DNA from: Zonotrichia leucophrys gambelii
Lineage: Eukaryota > Chordata > Aves > Passeriformes > Passerellidae
NCBI RefSeq assembly: GCF_028769735.1
Contig: NC_088176.1
Span: forward strand, 21,848,501 to 21,912,500
Reading direction: 5' to 3'
Length of the DNA: 64,000 nt
The position numbers and the translations under genes were made by a program. A model generated the notes under the pieces. That model was not told the origin of the DNA and did not search any database. It saw only the letters and a list, made by a program, of their open reading frames with translations. Shown piece after piece: positions 13,961-26,360 of the stretch (position 1 is its first letter; each line of letters opens with the position of its first letter).

Positions 13961-15634
13961 CGGGTGACTAAGGCACGTCACATGGAAAACCTTTGTGGGG
14001 TTTTTTGGGAAGTGAGGGGTTTTTTTGAACAAATAACATTTTGTATTTTTTCCTTGTATTTTCCAACTGTGTTTTCTAATACTCCCCATTTCATGTTTAC
14101 CCTGAAGTTACTGCTAAGTATGGAATTGGTCAAAGCAGTTGTATCAGAAGCTAGATCATGGATGACATAGATGGCATCAAAATATTCAATAGATGTATTC
14201 TGATGGATATTGATGCTTTGAGACTTTAACAAGCATTTTGGTTCAGCAGATTGATGAGCTATGAGGTTTTTTTCTGCTGCTGATGCACTTGGAGAGTTAC
14301 TTCTGTCTTAAATTCTAAACTCAGATTGGCTTTTCAGTTGGGCAATATTTTCTGCCCTCTTTGACTTAATTCAAAATGTTATTTAGAAAGGTATCTCATC
14401 CAAATTTGTGAGGATTTTAAAATAATTTCTGTGTGTGTGTGATCTGCCCAGCATAGTTTTAGAGAGGAAGAAGAAGCTAGAGCCGAATTTACTTGAGGTA
14501 CTTCATTGCTGCAGTTTGCAAATGCGTTGAAGAAACACTGATAGAATAGCTCTGTTAACAAAATAGAAAAAAAAAAGGTAGGCTGTAGGAGTAGCCATTC
14601 AGTAATGGATATAGTACTGTGACTGAATTATCTAAGTGCCTGTTGTGCAGTACCAAATGCTTATGTAGGTGCCAAATGGGAATACCCTCTACCATGTACA
14701 AGATGAATGAGGCACTTCAGAGTGGGATCCAAAACAGCTGGCAAACTGAAAAGTGCATGATTGTAAAGCTAGTTCACATTAGTTCTAATCAAAATAAGGT
14801 GCTGCAGATGGGTATATCCTAAATGAAACTGTCATTTAATTGAAATTTCTCCACCTGTGCTCTTTCTTTAGAAACCAACCCAACAATCAAGAAATGCTCA
14901 TCATACTGTAATAAATTTTAAAAATAATACAAGTTTTTCTCTTCCCATCCCCTCAGGTGAATATTTTTCACTTTTTCTCACTCCCTTTCTTCCATTGCTG
15001 GTCTGGATTTAGTCCCCACAGTCTCTCTTCCTCCTCAGAGCAGTGGCAGGAATAGAAAAGGGGGAATTAAAAGTGCACTGCAGTCTTAGGAGACTCCCAC
15101 CAGCTAGCACTCTGTCCAGAAAGGTAAATCATGTAGTTTTGAATCATGCTGGTCACTTCCAGTCTAGTAGTATTGGTGCAGTCTTGGCAACTCTCCTTAA
15201 TGTTTTTTTCTAAAGACTGTGTGATAAAGAGTAGCTGTAATATTCATTTGGTCCTTGGGAATGATTCCTTTGTCCTGGAAGCACTTTTGGCTTCTGCTGA
15301 CCAGGAGTGAAAATGCAGTTTCTCTAAATAGTCTGCCCAGACCACAGAGGTCTCACATCTCTTTGAGCAGTACGAATTCAGATGGACTGGATGGACTCTA
15401 GTGGGTCATTCTCTGAATGCCATGACTGACGGTTGATGAGAAATCCATGGAGGTAAAATCGTGGAATAAATTTGCAGAGGGCTTAAGAAAATTTTGAACT
15501 TGAAAAAGAGACATAGTGAGACTCTTTGGGAAGAGTGTGAAAAGTATTGGGTGATATTGTTTTGGAGGTAAGTTCTGAGAGAAATTAATTTAAAACAAAA
15601 CAGGAGGGAAATTGTTCTCTAGGATGACCTTGCC

Positions 15635-15706
15635 TAAAGTAGAGAGGTTGGACCAGATGATTCAATGCAGTCTCTTCCAACTTGATCCATTCAGTGATTC
15701 TGTGAT
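15635..15706 (+). mobile_element. CR1 LINE 3'-end fragment
   Basis: The segment reads like the last part of a CR1 element in plus orientation. It has a GGTTGGACCAGATGA motif, then a TCTCTTCCAACTTGA motif, and ends in the family's tail (CAGTGATTCTGTGAT). Only about 70 bases remain and several positions have diverged, so this is an old, heavily 5'-truncated copy. Confidence 0.85.
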
Positions 15707-18693
15707 CACTCTAACTCCCTATGGGGGAAGGGTAGGTACGATAGCTGAAAAGTATGATTTTATTTCTGAAAATTTTAGTTGATACAACTAAACTTGCCTG
15801 TATTTCTTGTGTAGAATACTTTTTTTTTTTTGAGTAAAGGATAAGGAGGTGCCACTAGAATATTTGAATACTATTTGTGTTAAGGTATTGTATGTGTACT
15901 GAGATTTCCTTTGCTTTTTGCTTTCTAGTATTTGATTTAAAAGCTCCACATGATTCTATTTCCTGTCTAAACTGTGTAAATTGAAGTCCCAATTGCAGAT
16001 GTGAAATGGCATGGGAAAATTGCAAGATTCTCATCATGTATAGAGTGATTTTCCCAAATTTAAACATGGAATCAATAATATAATGGTACTTAATGGCCTG
16101 TGTTTCTGGCCTTCTGCATCAATCAGTAATTGTATTTCAAATGGCATATAGTTTCTGTAAATCAATGCATGTCTTAGTTATTGACATAATGATGACATCT
16201 ACACGTAACATAAGAAAAATCTGTCTCAGCACAAACCAATTCAATTCCTTTTAAATCAAGCAAAGTTTGGGATGGATTAAATGATACAAACAATTTCCTA
16301 GGAAGAATTCCTAAAAGTTGTCCTCAATATTGATCTTCTTAATGTGGTGTGCTACCTTTTCACATGTTTTCATGTGTTAAATCAATCACATTTTTATGAT
16401 GATGGAAGACTTCTTTTTTTGCAAGGGAGGTAAATTTCATAGCATTTGAGTGCTTTAACTGCTATACTGAATTCTCTGATTCTGTTGCGTAATGGTCTTG
16501 AAAACCACTGAAAAACTCCCATTTTCACCAGAAAAAAAGGTCATTTTTTTATTATTTTTCTTACTTTTTTGCCTTTGATAGACCTATAAATAAGGCTGAC
16601 TAGTCTGGACTTCGCTGCTGTGTAAAAGCTATTTTAAAACATCTAACCATCTGCTTAATGGCTGGTAATATGTTTCTAATGGTCACTCTTGATAAGATAC
16701 TTTCAATTTGTTGCAGTTGTAGTAATCAAACAGCCAGGCACATTCTGCAGTGATGTGGCTGAGATCGTTGACCAGTTTCCTGTCAGTGAAAGGGTTTTCA
16801 CAGTGTTGCATAGCAAAAGAACAGCACCTTTAAAAGTTTTGTGTTTTAAGAGCATATTTTCAGGATGACAAATATGGGTCAGAGTTGTGAGTTTATCAGA
16901 TGTTACACAAATGGGTAATTTTCAGTGTTTATATGTCCAGGTGTTGTGGCTACTGTGGTTGTAACAGGTCAGTTTAATTAATGATTGTTCTTTTTTTCCT
17001 CTGGATTACATATACTGAATTACTGTCATCTAGGGCCTTGAATTCTTTTGTGTGATCCTGGCAGCTGGTGACGGCTCTGCAAATTATGAGTTTCTTGGCT
17101 TAAAACAGATTAAATTGCAGACAAAACAAGCTATCAGCTGAGTAAATACTGCACCTCTGTTTGGCTTCAGTGAGAAGAAGGAGATTAGCGTGAGTACTTA
17201 GTGTTCATAATTACTAGTAAGAGGCAAATAGTAGGCTCAGGCTGACTGGAGATTGTTCCATTATATCCAATTAACACCCACTTGATTATTGTTAATTACT
17301 TGTGTTGGATGACAGAGGAGTATAGATGTCATACTTCAAACATACAAATACCATCTGGGTCATCAGTATGCTGACACTGATAATATCGTTCTCAGTCTCA
17401 GATGCTACGAGATATTTTCTCTCTGCAGCTTTTAGACTTCACTGCTTTTATCACTTTTTAAAATTCTCTTTAAATATACTGCCTAAATAAAGATTTTTTT
17501 TTGTCCCAAGCACAAACAAAAAAGCTGTATTTTTCCTATTGAATCTTAAGTATAAAAAAAAAATTCTCTCAACACCACCAGATTTCTGTTGATGATAATT
17601 TTTCTGAAAAAGCCTTTTTATAAGGTAACCAGCCGAGGTTGAGACTCAGATGGTACTATGGTTATGAGTAAAATGAGATGTGTTTGTCATGCCAGTCAGA
17701 GTTACAATTTACAAATTTAATATGTTGAGATACCCAACTCTCTTAGACTTCTTCAAAACCTGAAAAGTTCAAGTATAGTGATCTACATAAATAGTATTGT
17801 CACTTTCCTTGGTTACTGGTAAAGCATTGTGATTAACGACTGAAACTAATATCATAAAAAGGTGAGTTCCCCTAGTGCAATGAGTTAATGAAGACCTTTT
17901 TCTTTTTACATTGTAATATATATTTAAACAGTAAAGGAACAGGCATTAGAAAACCCATTGAAATAAGGAATTCCTAAGTATATTTAAAGATTTAAACAGG
18001 GAATTGAATATCTTGACTAGTCATTTGGAATCTATAATGTTAAAATAGTCTTCTTTTAAAGGGCATCCACAGCATTAAAAATCACCTTCCAAATACTGTA
18101 AATATATATATTTTATAATGAATAGATATCAGTGAAATGGAATATTGTCATAGGATAATAGGTTTTGGCTGATGAATGCTGAAGCAGAGCCAAAATGCTC
18201 AGTTTTAAAGTATGAGGCATTGATCCTGTGACAATCTTGTATTACAATTTACTTTTATTTCTCTTAGCCACTTGGCCAATGTGGATACCATCATCTTGTT
18301 GGAATGGGATATTTGAAATTGTAGCATGTAGGAAACTGTGCCCATCTAGAGTCTTCATGTTATGTTGTGGCTCTACTTAGAGGATTGTGTAAGGAACACC
18401 TGTCAGAATTGCTTCTTACTTTGCAAAATAATTTCTGCCACTTATGATGAAGAAATACATCATCAGTGTTGGGTGTGTAAAGTGATGGAAAATGATTCAG
18501 CATGCTTCTCATAAGCAGCATTTAAAGATGTGCTCTCCAGCTTTGTGATGTAGCAAGCAAATAGGACAGGACGTGTCTGTATTTTTTCTTTAAAATGCTG
18601 TACTACCCTTTTGTGGGTGTTACTTGATTCTTTTTTTGTAGTATTGTTTTGTATGTCAAGTGTTACGAACAAAAATTCAGTTGATTTTTTTTC
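15707..18693. other. Unique AT-rich sequence, no gene seen
   Basis: No gene or dispersed repeat recognised. The stretch includes poly-T and poly-A runs (for example near 15821-15831) and several motif-rich patches, of which 17030-17345 stands out and 16085-16220 and 16660-16800 are weaker. Confidence 0.5.
17030..17345. other. Candidate conserved noncoding element
   Basis: The patch contains clustered homeodomain-type cores (CAATTAAC, TGATTATTG, TTAATTAC), an AAATTATGAG segment and retained CpGs (GACGG, AGCG) in a CpG-poor background. It has no sustained coding frame. The texture resembles deeply conserved developmental enhancers. This is inference from motifs only. Confidence 0.27.
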
Positions 18694-19305
18694 TGTTACC
18701 CCTACTGCTGGGCTGCTGCCTGTGTTATGGTAATTACGGGTCGTTGGTTGTTAATGGTTGTTTTTTGTATCAGTAAAAACCCTGGCTAGGGCGAGGTAAT
18801 GGCCCTGCTCCGAAACAGTAACGGGTGGAGACCTTCCCGAACAGTGAGGAGAAGAGACCTGGAGGGAGGGGGTTATGCAAAGTGACTCCAAAGACCAGAA
18901 TGCTTTGTGGGACCCCGACTCCAAACGCACGGAGAAAACCCCAAAAACAACGAGCCAAATAAGAGTTGAGAGACTGGAGTGATGTCTGGACGTGAGGAGC
19001 CGAGTGCTGAGCCTGCAGAGGTGCGGAACACTTTCGGAGTCCCCTCTACTCTATAATGATAGTTGGACACATCTCACTGGTAGGTTTTCCTTACTGTAAG
19101 CTTTCGGACTCAAAATTTTTTAATGGCCCTTGTTTTTCTGTGCTGGCGGTTATACAGTTCCCAGCAAAGTGTGTTCCTGATCCTTATTTGTACTGATTTC
19201 TAATTTGATTTACGCACAACTAACCTGAAAGCTTATTTCAGCTTGTGTGGAACCAAGCTATCTATATCTATGTTCCTGCAATAAACAGGCTGAATTTGCA
19301 AACAA
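18694..19305 (+). mobile_element. Probable endogenous retrovirus solo LTR
   Basis: A sharply bounded block of different composition begins with TGTTACCCC and contains several CpGs. It has a purine-rich centre (GAGGAGAAGAGACC), a TATAA-like site near 19052 and an AATAAA poly(A) signal at 19280-19285. It ends close to an ACA at 19301-19303. Length, TG start, CA-type end and the order TATA then poly(A) signal fit a retroviral LTR in plus orientation. I found no gag, pol or env frame next to it and no clear target-site duplication, so it would be an old solo LTR with uncertain 3' edge. Family not assigned. Confidence 0.55.
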
Positions 19306-19963
19306 GAAAGGTAATGTCAAAGCCTCCTGCAATTCGCCTTTTTTTAACAGGGAAAAAAAAAAAAGCATGATGAATTAGGTAGTTCCTCCTGTTATTTTCA
19401 AGTGTTCTTTAAGGGACTGCTAAGGATGTTTTACTTGATTTAACTTAGACATAAGTAATTCTCAATTCAGAGCAATGGTTTAGAACTTGACTGAATGTCC
19501 TTTTTGTGAAGTAATTATCCTGATTTTCTTGCTAAATGTTATTTTATGCATTACATTTAATAGCCTCTATTTCTTTGGTACGGTAGAATAATGATGACAC
19601 CTTCTAACACTTAGAAACAGAGTATATCCTCTGTTTGGTTTTTTCACAGTTTAGCATTTAGGTATTAGAGTAATACATTTCTTTTTTTGCCTATCTTCCC
19701 AACTGATAGATTAGAACAATCTGTGTGTAAGCTTTCTAGCTTGGAGGTGTTTTTTGCTTCTATAAACAGTGTTGTTTTGTCTTTTTGGATGATGTGTACG
19801 TTGCCTGTATGGGGATATAAGGTACTTTGCGAATAACTGAAGTCACTTCTATGCAATATCAGGTTTGCAGTATTCAAAACCTATGTCTAGCTGGGATACT
19901 TTCTTCTTTGTAAATGCTTGGGGTGCCCACTGCTTGTCTTGGAGCACATGGATTGTATGAAGT
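19306..19963. other. Spacer between two LTR-like elements
   Basis: AT-rich sequence with an A run at 19351-19363. It carries no retroviral coding remnant, which argues against the flanking LTR-like blocks being the two ends of one provirus. Confidence 0.5.
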
Positions 19964-20320
19964 TGCAGGTTTCAGCTGGAATAGAGTTAATTTTCTTCAT
20001 AGTGACTGATCTGGGGCTGTGTTTTGAATTTGTTGATCTTTGGATTTGCTGAATTATGCTGAACACAGAATTGAAAATAGAGCTATGTTTTTGTTGCTCC
20101 TGAGTAGGGCTTGGACAGAGCCAAGGCCTTTCTGGCCTTGGGAAGAACGAAGAAGGGTGGATGTTTGGAGTTACAGTGTTTGTCCTCCCAAGTCACTGTT
20201 ACACCTGGTGGGGCCCCGCTCCCCTGGGGGTGGCTGAACACCTGTGTGCCCATGCAAAGCAGGGAATTCATTCCTTGCTGTGCTTTGCACAGCTTTTGCT
20301 TTCCCTATTAAACTCTATCA
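19964..20320 (+). mobile_element. Avian endogenous retrovirus LTR fragment
   Basis: The block starts at TGCAGGTTTCAGCTGG and continues with an AGAGTTAATTTTCTTC motif. These match what I remember of the start of a widespread bird LTR family. The distal half also matches that family: a TGTCCTCCCAAGT motif, then GGCTGAACACCTG, then CTTTTGCTTTCCCTATTAAA with the poly(A) signal at 20307-20312. From memory, the family has a longer U3 between the two halves, so this copy seems to lack an internal stretch that includes the promoter. The end beyond the poly(A) signal has also diverged or been lost. No viral genes are adjacent. Confidence 0.75.
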
Positions 20321-22144
20321 GCATATGTTGTATATGTTCTGATAGTGTGTATTTTACTAAACTGTCGGGTTTCTTAATAGCCAGTTGTTCCTCTTATTGT
20401 TTGTTTCTGAGTCACAGAAAAGGACAGGATGGCATGGACTGTGCTTTCTGATAAATAGATTGGTTTTGCATTCTGTGTTCCCTTCTGCAGTCTTCCATGA
20501 CATAACTACTGTTTCGATGCTTCTTTCCTCTCTCCCTCAACTGTTTTTATGAGAAAAAATTCAAGAGAAAGCAATGTTTGTTGCAAAGTTTGAGTTCTGT
20601 GACAGGTGTGTCTTATAAATTCTAGAAAAGTAGAAATGTATTCATCCCATAGCAAATTGGTATTACAGTAAATGTAAGGCAATTCTTATAATGATTAACA
20701 CTACACTGAGATTTAGAGAGGTTCATTGTGCCAGGAAGAGGACAAAAACTTTAAAGCAAAATATGAAGTGGGATCCAAACTATATTTTATCTTTGCAGTG
20801 AATGTGTTTTATGCATGGAAGAGTAATTATTTTTTAATAGTGGTATATGTGATTACATCAACTGCAGAGGAGACGCTATGGCACCAGTCATGATGACAAA
20901 GAACAGCCATGCAGTTGTGTCTCTGCTCACTTCACAGGACATGATACCAACAGGCAGTATGTTTCAAGGGCTAGACTTCAGTCCTGTGTGTTGGAATCCT
21001 TTTGTAATTTAAAAAAATATTTATTGAGCTTTTTTTTTTCTCTGATCACACATTGCTGAGAGAGTTTTTTCTGCAGTGGACTCCAAAACTTAAATCTCTG
21101 TCCTTTGCCTGACTGCCACTTTAAGTCATGGCAGACATTTCAAATCTGGGGGAAATAAGAGCTCTGCCTTTGTATCAGATGTTTTCAGAGAGGATTTAGA
21201 AGTACAAATTTCTAATCGAGAATATTCCTGTTGAAACACAAAAGTCCTAAATTCCACTCTAAGAAATTGGGAATAGGTTGGTTTAATGTTACCTCCAGAC
21301 AGGTGGGTGAGGTATGGAATTTCTCTTGCCTCTTTCCTTTTGTTTAAATGTTTTTCAATGTGAGACTATTCAGTCATTTTCATTAGCTTAGTCTTGGAAA
21401 TTAGAAAAACACCAATCTCTTTAAAAATTAAGTATTCTTGTATTGACTTCACTACTTTCTCTGCCTATTGAATCATGTTTGTTTAGAAGACTATTATGTA
21501 TAAAATTACTTAAAAATTTTATAAGCCCTTCTCACTTTTAAAGGCCTAATGCATGCTAATGATGCATTGATATCACAAAATTATTTTTCAAGGCTAGCTG
21601 AAAATGTGATTTCTGACTAAAAAAAAAGCCACATCATCTTGATTCTTTTGCACCCTTTCCCTTTCTCCAAAGCATTTTAGATCAGTATGTTATAAAGTTT
21701 TGAAAATTTTTGAATCCTTCTGGCATTTACAGTTTTTCCAAAGGGTCTGAATGTGAACACTTGTTTTTATGGTTCCCAGTGAACCCAACTGTAATCTTTG
21801 TAAGATGATAGCATGTGTTCCTTTGCATTTTTTAATGCAGCTGTGGTGATGTAGGATTTATATTACTAATAAAGATCGCATAAATGTTCATTCAAAGCAT
21901 CTGTGTGATTGTATACAGTGCCTAGCAAAGAGGGTCATTGATATGACATAGATGATGCTTTATATGCAATTATTGTTTCAGGACAGTTGGTTTGCTGTAT
22001 GCACATAGGACATTTTAAACATTAAAGTCTGTTTCAGGTCCTTAAGCTGACCATGTTAAACAGAAATGTTCCTCCCCCTGCTACCTTACTCACTCATTTG
22101 CCCACACAAAAAGCTTTCAAAAGCTTCTGTTTATATTGCAGTCT

Positions 22145-22490
22145 TTTGCTTGCCACACTAAAGAGGCGTGTGGCTTGCAGTAATGGACCTGGATACATCC
22201 ACACAGCGATCTGCACAGGAGCATGAGCTTCACAAGCCTGGTCAGGAGAGAAAACCGCGTGCCCTTGTCGTCCTGCCTGCCGTGGTTGCACAGGGCAGAG
22301 CAGGCTGAGAGCCCTCCCAGGAGGCAAGGCTTGCGAGCTCAGGCTCCAGCCCCAAGGAGGCCCAATGCTGAGGGAGCAGAGCAAGTTGGATTGTGAGAAC
22401 TATGGGCAGAGGGGAAGCTTCTATCAGCCTGTAAACCCTACCTGCACCAATAGAGACAGGAGCTGGAAAAGCTCTCCTTACTGCTTTCAC
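22145..22490. other. GC-rich island of unknown nature
   Basis: GC content and CpG number (GCGTG, GCGAT, CCGCG, TCGTC, CCGTG, GCGAG) rise abruptly here against AT-rich flanks. Overlapping open frames exist on the minus strand, but they show low-complexity Ala, Leu and Pro composition and no domain. It could be an unrecognised old retroelement piece or an orphan CpG-rich regulatory patch. Confidence 0.3.
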
Positions 22491-24189
22491 TGTGTTTAAA
22501 AATCAGGAGAACAGTGTATAACCAAATACTGTATTCTAAGCAGAACATCCTGACCATCCTGGCTCTAAAGCATCTGACATAGATGAATTTAGTACTAAAC
22601 TTTTAATTTGTTTTGAAGTTAAGAAAAATCATCAATGCTTTATTGAAAAGTTGTTATCTGTATATATCCATTACTGTGTGCATGGCTCCAGTTTATTTTG
22701 AGCAATCCTTAAATTAGGGCTTAATCGTTTGGGGGAAGACGACATGGGTTTAACATTGTGACATCTTTCATCGTTATTGCCTCTTTCTTAAATAATATAA
22801 TTTGTGACAAACGTGAACATTAATTACATTTAACAAAGAAATATAACTTGAAGTGATTGTATTTTAAAAAACATCCAATCAGTGAGATTATATCTTACAC
22901 CAAGCTTTAGCTCAAAGTTCAAAAGTCAGAAATCAAATACCATCAGTTATCAAATTATGTTAATGGTTCTAATGAAAGCTTCTGGTATTTTGCTCAACAC
23001 TGTGTTGCTGTTATGGTAACTAATAGGACAAGAAAAGCTGATGGCCATGAAAAAATTAGAACTGACTGCTAGAGGTTTTTTGGTTGGTTTTTTTTCTGCC
23101 TTTTTTTTTTAACATATTTGACAGTCTGTTTAGTCACCCAGAGTTACCATGTGGTACACTCAGCTTTTTCATCTGGCATAAGAAGGGCATAAACTGTATT
23201 TTATAACCATTTTAGACCACTTTATTTCCTTTTCTTTAAGAAACACTTTCACATTATAAGTTTCTGTAAGCCAGCAAAGCAAAGAAAATTAAAGGCTGAC
23301 ATTTTGTCACAAATCTTTACAAGAAACTCTGCAGCACTTACTACATACATCATTTGAAATGTATATATATGGTAAAATATGTATATATTTTACGGAGTTG
23401 AAAAAGGAATAATTGATGACAATTTCTGTTATATCAATTAGATATAAATGTTTGGAACTTGATGCTGTTGAGGGGCAGATTTATTTTGCTGTGTGTTGAC
23501 TTGAAGGGTTGAATGCTGCAATTGAGAAATTCAAATAATTCTGAACCACCCTGTGTATTAATACTGTTTAGCATTAGCTGAAGTTTTGCAAAGTTTCCTA
23601 AGAAAGCGGAAGGATTTAGTTTTATTAAAATAATTCCCTGTCTTTGTTTTCCCTTTTGCTATGGATAGCTCTGGAAGATCAATTCCTAATTTTCTTGACT
23701 AATTTTTTCATAATGTTTTGTGAAGTAAATTATAGCACTGTGTTAGAAATCTCTAAATGTCTTGAGAAACTTGCACATTTTATTTACTTACTTAAATTAC
23801 TGGAGGGACTTGGAGCATTGATAGTGTATGCTCGTAGTTATCAAGTACTAGATTAAAGATGTTCCTCTTTGTTCAGTTCCTATACCTTTTAAAAGCCCAA
23901 AATCTGAAACTGTAATCCAATATAATACAAGTAGAGAATATTCCTAGGCTAGAAATAACAATCATTATGACTGGCAAACACCCAGTGTTAAGGGAAGTAA
24001 TGATTTATCTCTGTCCAGATTGGAAGACACTTCCTTGTAAACATCCTAAGATGTTTCCATGGCTGAGATGTAGGTGTATATATGTATATATTAAAGTCAT
24101 GTTGTGTGGTGGGAATGCTGTGCAACTAGGGCTGACTGAGGGAAGTACATAGAGGGTAGGTAAGGTAAATCAGGTCCTGAGGATTAAAG

Positions 24190-24430
24190 AACTTCCATAT
24201 AGCTACCGCGTTGTTTTCAAAGTCTCAGTCATGCTCAGTCCCCAAATTTTGATTTTAATTTCCTTTTATGCATGGAACTTTCTCAGTGTGTTCTGCTATA
24301 TCTGTGGGTAACACTGATGGAATTGCAATTATTGAGTACCGAGAGCAACCTTTTGCTCGCTCACTTTGTACTTAGGTATTGTGAAAGAGCAGTCCGCTAA
24401 TTTGACACCTCCTTCCCAAGGATTTTTAAT
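24190..24430. other. Candidate conserved noncoding element
   Basis: The patch retains CpGs (ACCGCG, ACCGAG, CTCGCTC, GTCCGC) and holds TTGCAATTATTG and CTAATTTGAC motifs. No frame is coding-like. The call rests on composition only. Confidence 0.25.
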
Positions 24431-25439
24431 TAGAAGAGATGCAATAAATATTTTTAAAGAAGAGTGCATTGAACAAAGAGACAGAAAATTTCATTAGGTT
24501 TATTTTGTTTTTGTCATACAGGAAGTGAATAAATCTTGGACTTCTATATTTTCCCTCCATAGACAGACAAAGGTGCTTCTGAGTTTTGAAGCAGAGGATT
24601 CCTTTTTAAATAATTTTGAACCTGGAAGCTAAAGCAGGCAAGATTCCTGAAAATATGATCAGTATGAGAAATTTGTGTACAGAAGTTTTTGAGTATGTTC
24701 AGTGCAGAGGTTTCAGACATAGATTTTGAGCTGTTTCTGATTATAATCTCACTGGAAATATGCTTGTTGTAGTCCAGAGTGATATTCTTGTAGTTGTTAA
24801 TTAGTGCACTGTAAAAGCTGCAGGAAGTTATCAAGAGTCTTAAAGCTAACCAATAATGTTCACTATATTTAAAGTGAAGGAAAAAAAATTTATCTGGAAG
24901 AGAAGACAGAGCATCTTCTACTTTCAAAGTGATAAAAATAATGCTGCAGATATTAATGTTGGGGCATGCTACTGTCAATAGACCCTTGGCAACCTCAGTC
25001 TGACTTTCTGAAAGGCAGTATCAAAACAAGCATCACACTTCTCATGGAAGTTCTTAGTGCAATCAAAGCTGTATTATTAAAGCTTTACCTACACTAGCCC
25101 TTTTGGGTTTTGTCTGTTAAAATTCATTGCAAAACTGTGGTCAAAAACTGTAAGAGAATCTTGAACTACATTAAATACTTTTTGTTTCTTGTGCATTTAA
25201 TAAATGTAGAGAGTTGTGTGCACATCTGGGTACGAACATATACCAAATTTATTTCATCCACTATTTACTCAAACAGAAACTGATAAATAATACTTTCACA
25301 TTTTTGTTGTGTTTTATTTCTGCCACACCAGGGGCTCAAAAAATGAATGTGTCAGTAAAGGATTTGACAGTGTGTTACGACAGTCATCAATCCAGCAAGC
25401 CCTGTAGCCATAAATAAGCTTCATACAGTGCCACACTAA

Positions 25440-25680
25440 AGAGGACAGTTTTTCTTCTGCAGGACATTGAAAATGTCACAGCAAGGGAATTGTTTGTCCC
25501 TGTCTCCACGACAACGCCACCAGCACTTATCATTAAGTTTCGCACCAAGATTTTAATCAGTGGTCTTTGTGGCATAAGACCGAGTCAACATCAGCCCAAA
25601 TTTTCGAAGCCGTTATTCTAATTATGACGAGAAGCTATAGATTGATGAGCTCAGTTTTCTGCAAGGACTGGTGGCAGTTA
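25440..25680. other. CpG-retaining island; conserved element or exon
   Basis: This stretch holds about ten CpGs in AT-rich DNA. On the plus strand, a good acceptor (TTTTTCTTCTGCAG, ending at 25462) is followed by 52 open codons beginning DIENVTARELF and then TAA at 25619-25621. On the minus strand another frame is open across the same bases. I recognise neither peptide. A conserved noncoding element is the simplest reading, and a plus-strand terminal exon is the alternative. Confidence 0.3.
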
Positions 25681-25691
25681 ATTCCTGTGAC

Positions 25692-25797
25692 CTGTGTGCC
25701 TCCGGTAGTCTCTTTTCGAGATGGAGTCTTGAAAGTTCGATTATTAGTGACAGGTTGTAAGTGAGAAGAAGCTTATCTCTCCAGAGAGTGTTGATAA
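25692..25797 (-). other. Candidate internal exon (minus strand)
   Basis: On the minus strand an acceptor with a fair pyrimidine tract (CCTTGTCTCAAG) precedes 106 bases, which end at CACAG followed by GTCACA. The frame encodes 34 full codons, including LLLTYNLSLIIELSRLHLEK, an amphipathic helical segment. It ends in phase 2, which fits the start of the candidate exon at 8659-8782. A GTC donor is uncommon, and an alternative acceptor at 25772 would give an 80-base exon entering in phase 0. The frame stays open for about 18 more codons past the donor, so the end is not firm. Identity unknown. Confidence 0.24.
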
Positions 25798-26231
25798 CTT
25801 GAGACAAGGTTTAACTAGGAAGTAGTGAGACAGTAGATGGCAAAAAAAAGAAAAAAAAGGGAAAAAAAACCTCCACCATCTCTATCTCTAGCCAGCACAC
25901 TGTAATGAGAAAATACAGACAGCCACAATTTCACAAGTTGTAAATTCTGGTAGTCTTCAACTGTAAATTCTCGTGGAGCCAGTTTCACTCAGCTATCTGA
26001 AAATGTGTGAAAATATTTGTCCTGCTGCTTCTCCTGCATGAACACATAGTGCTTTTCAGCAAAAGCATTAAACATTCAGAGCCTTGGTAGGTGCAGTTCT
26101 ATTAGGTTTGTAAGTCTCTGAAAAATGAGAAGAAATATGGCATTTCCTTATGTGAAAAAGAAAAAGAGAAGCACTTGCTGCCTCATTTTCATGTGTATTG
26201 AAACTGGCCAAACCAGTGCTATCATTGGTGT

Positions 26232-26360
26232 TAATATTATTTATGTGCAAACTGTGTGCTCAGAGCTGTACAAGTCAAACAAGACAATGTGTCCTTGCTC
26301 TGAGGGGCTTGTAATCTAAGTAGACAGACAATGCAAAATGCACTAGGAAAACCTAGAGGA
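26232..26360 (+). repeat. Fossil MIR/L2-like repeat, first part
   Basis: The motif order matches an ancient amniote repeat that I know from reptile, turtle and bird genomes: CAGAGCTGTACAAGTCAAAC, then a segment reading TTGCTCTGAGGGGCTTGTAA, then TCTAAGTAGACAGACAATGC. Divergence is high and no coding part remains. I assign it to the MIR/L2-type group by memory of the pattern, not by alignment. Confidence 0.5.

Larger units (their letters stand above)
8783..15634. other. Unique AT-rich sequence with small repeats, no gene seen
   Basis: No recognisable gene or dispersed repeat. Notable items are a perfect 14-bp tandem duplication at 12043-12070, a near-perfect short duplication at 12596-12630, a perfect hairpin at 13926-13960 and a short GT run at 14431-14440. 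Open frames of 60-97 codons on both strands have no known domains. Confidence 0.5.
20321..26231. other. Mostly unique sequence with GC-rich and CpG-bearing islands
   Basis: No named gene. The stretch includes a 9-bp-arm AT-rich inverted repeat at 23372-23393 and T-rich runs at 23076-23110. It also has an A-rich run at 25842-25869 and the islands described separately. A 144-codon minus-strand open frame at 24544-24978 has no known domain and is near the length expected by chance. Confidence 0.5.

Noticed and set aside
18694..20320. The two LTR-like blocks as ends of one provirus
   Set aside because: Their sequences differ, the spacer is only about 660 bases and it has no retroviral coding remnant.
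24544..24978. 144-codon minus-strand open frame
   Set aside because: Several acceptor-like AGs occur, but none gives a consistent exon with the neighbouring candidates. It has no domain and is near chance expectation.
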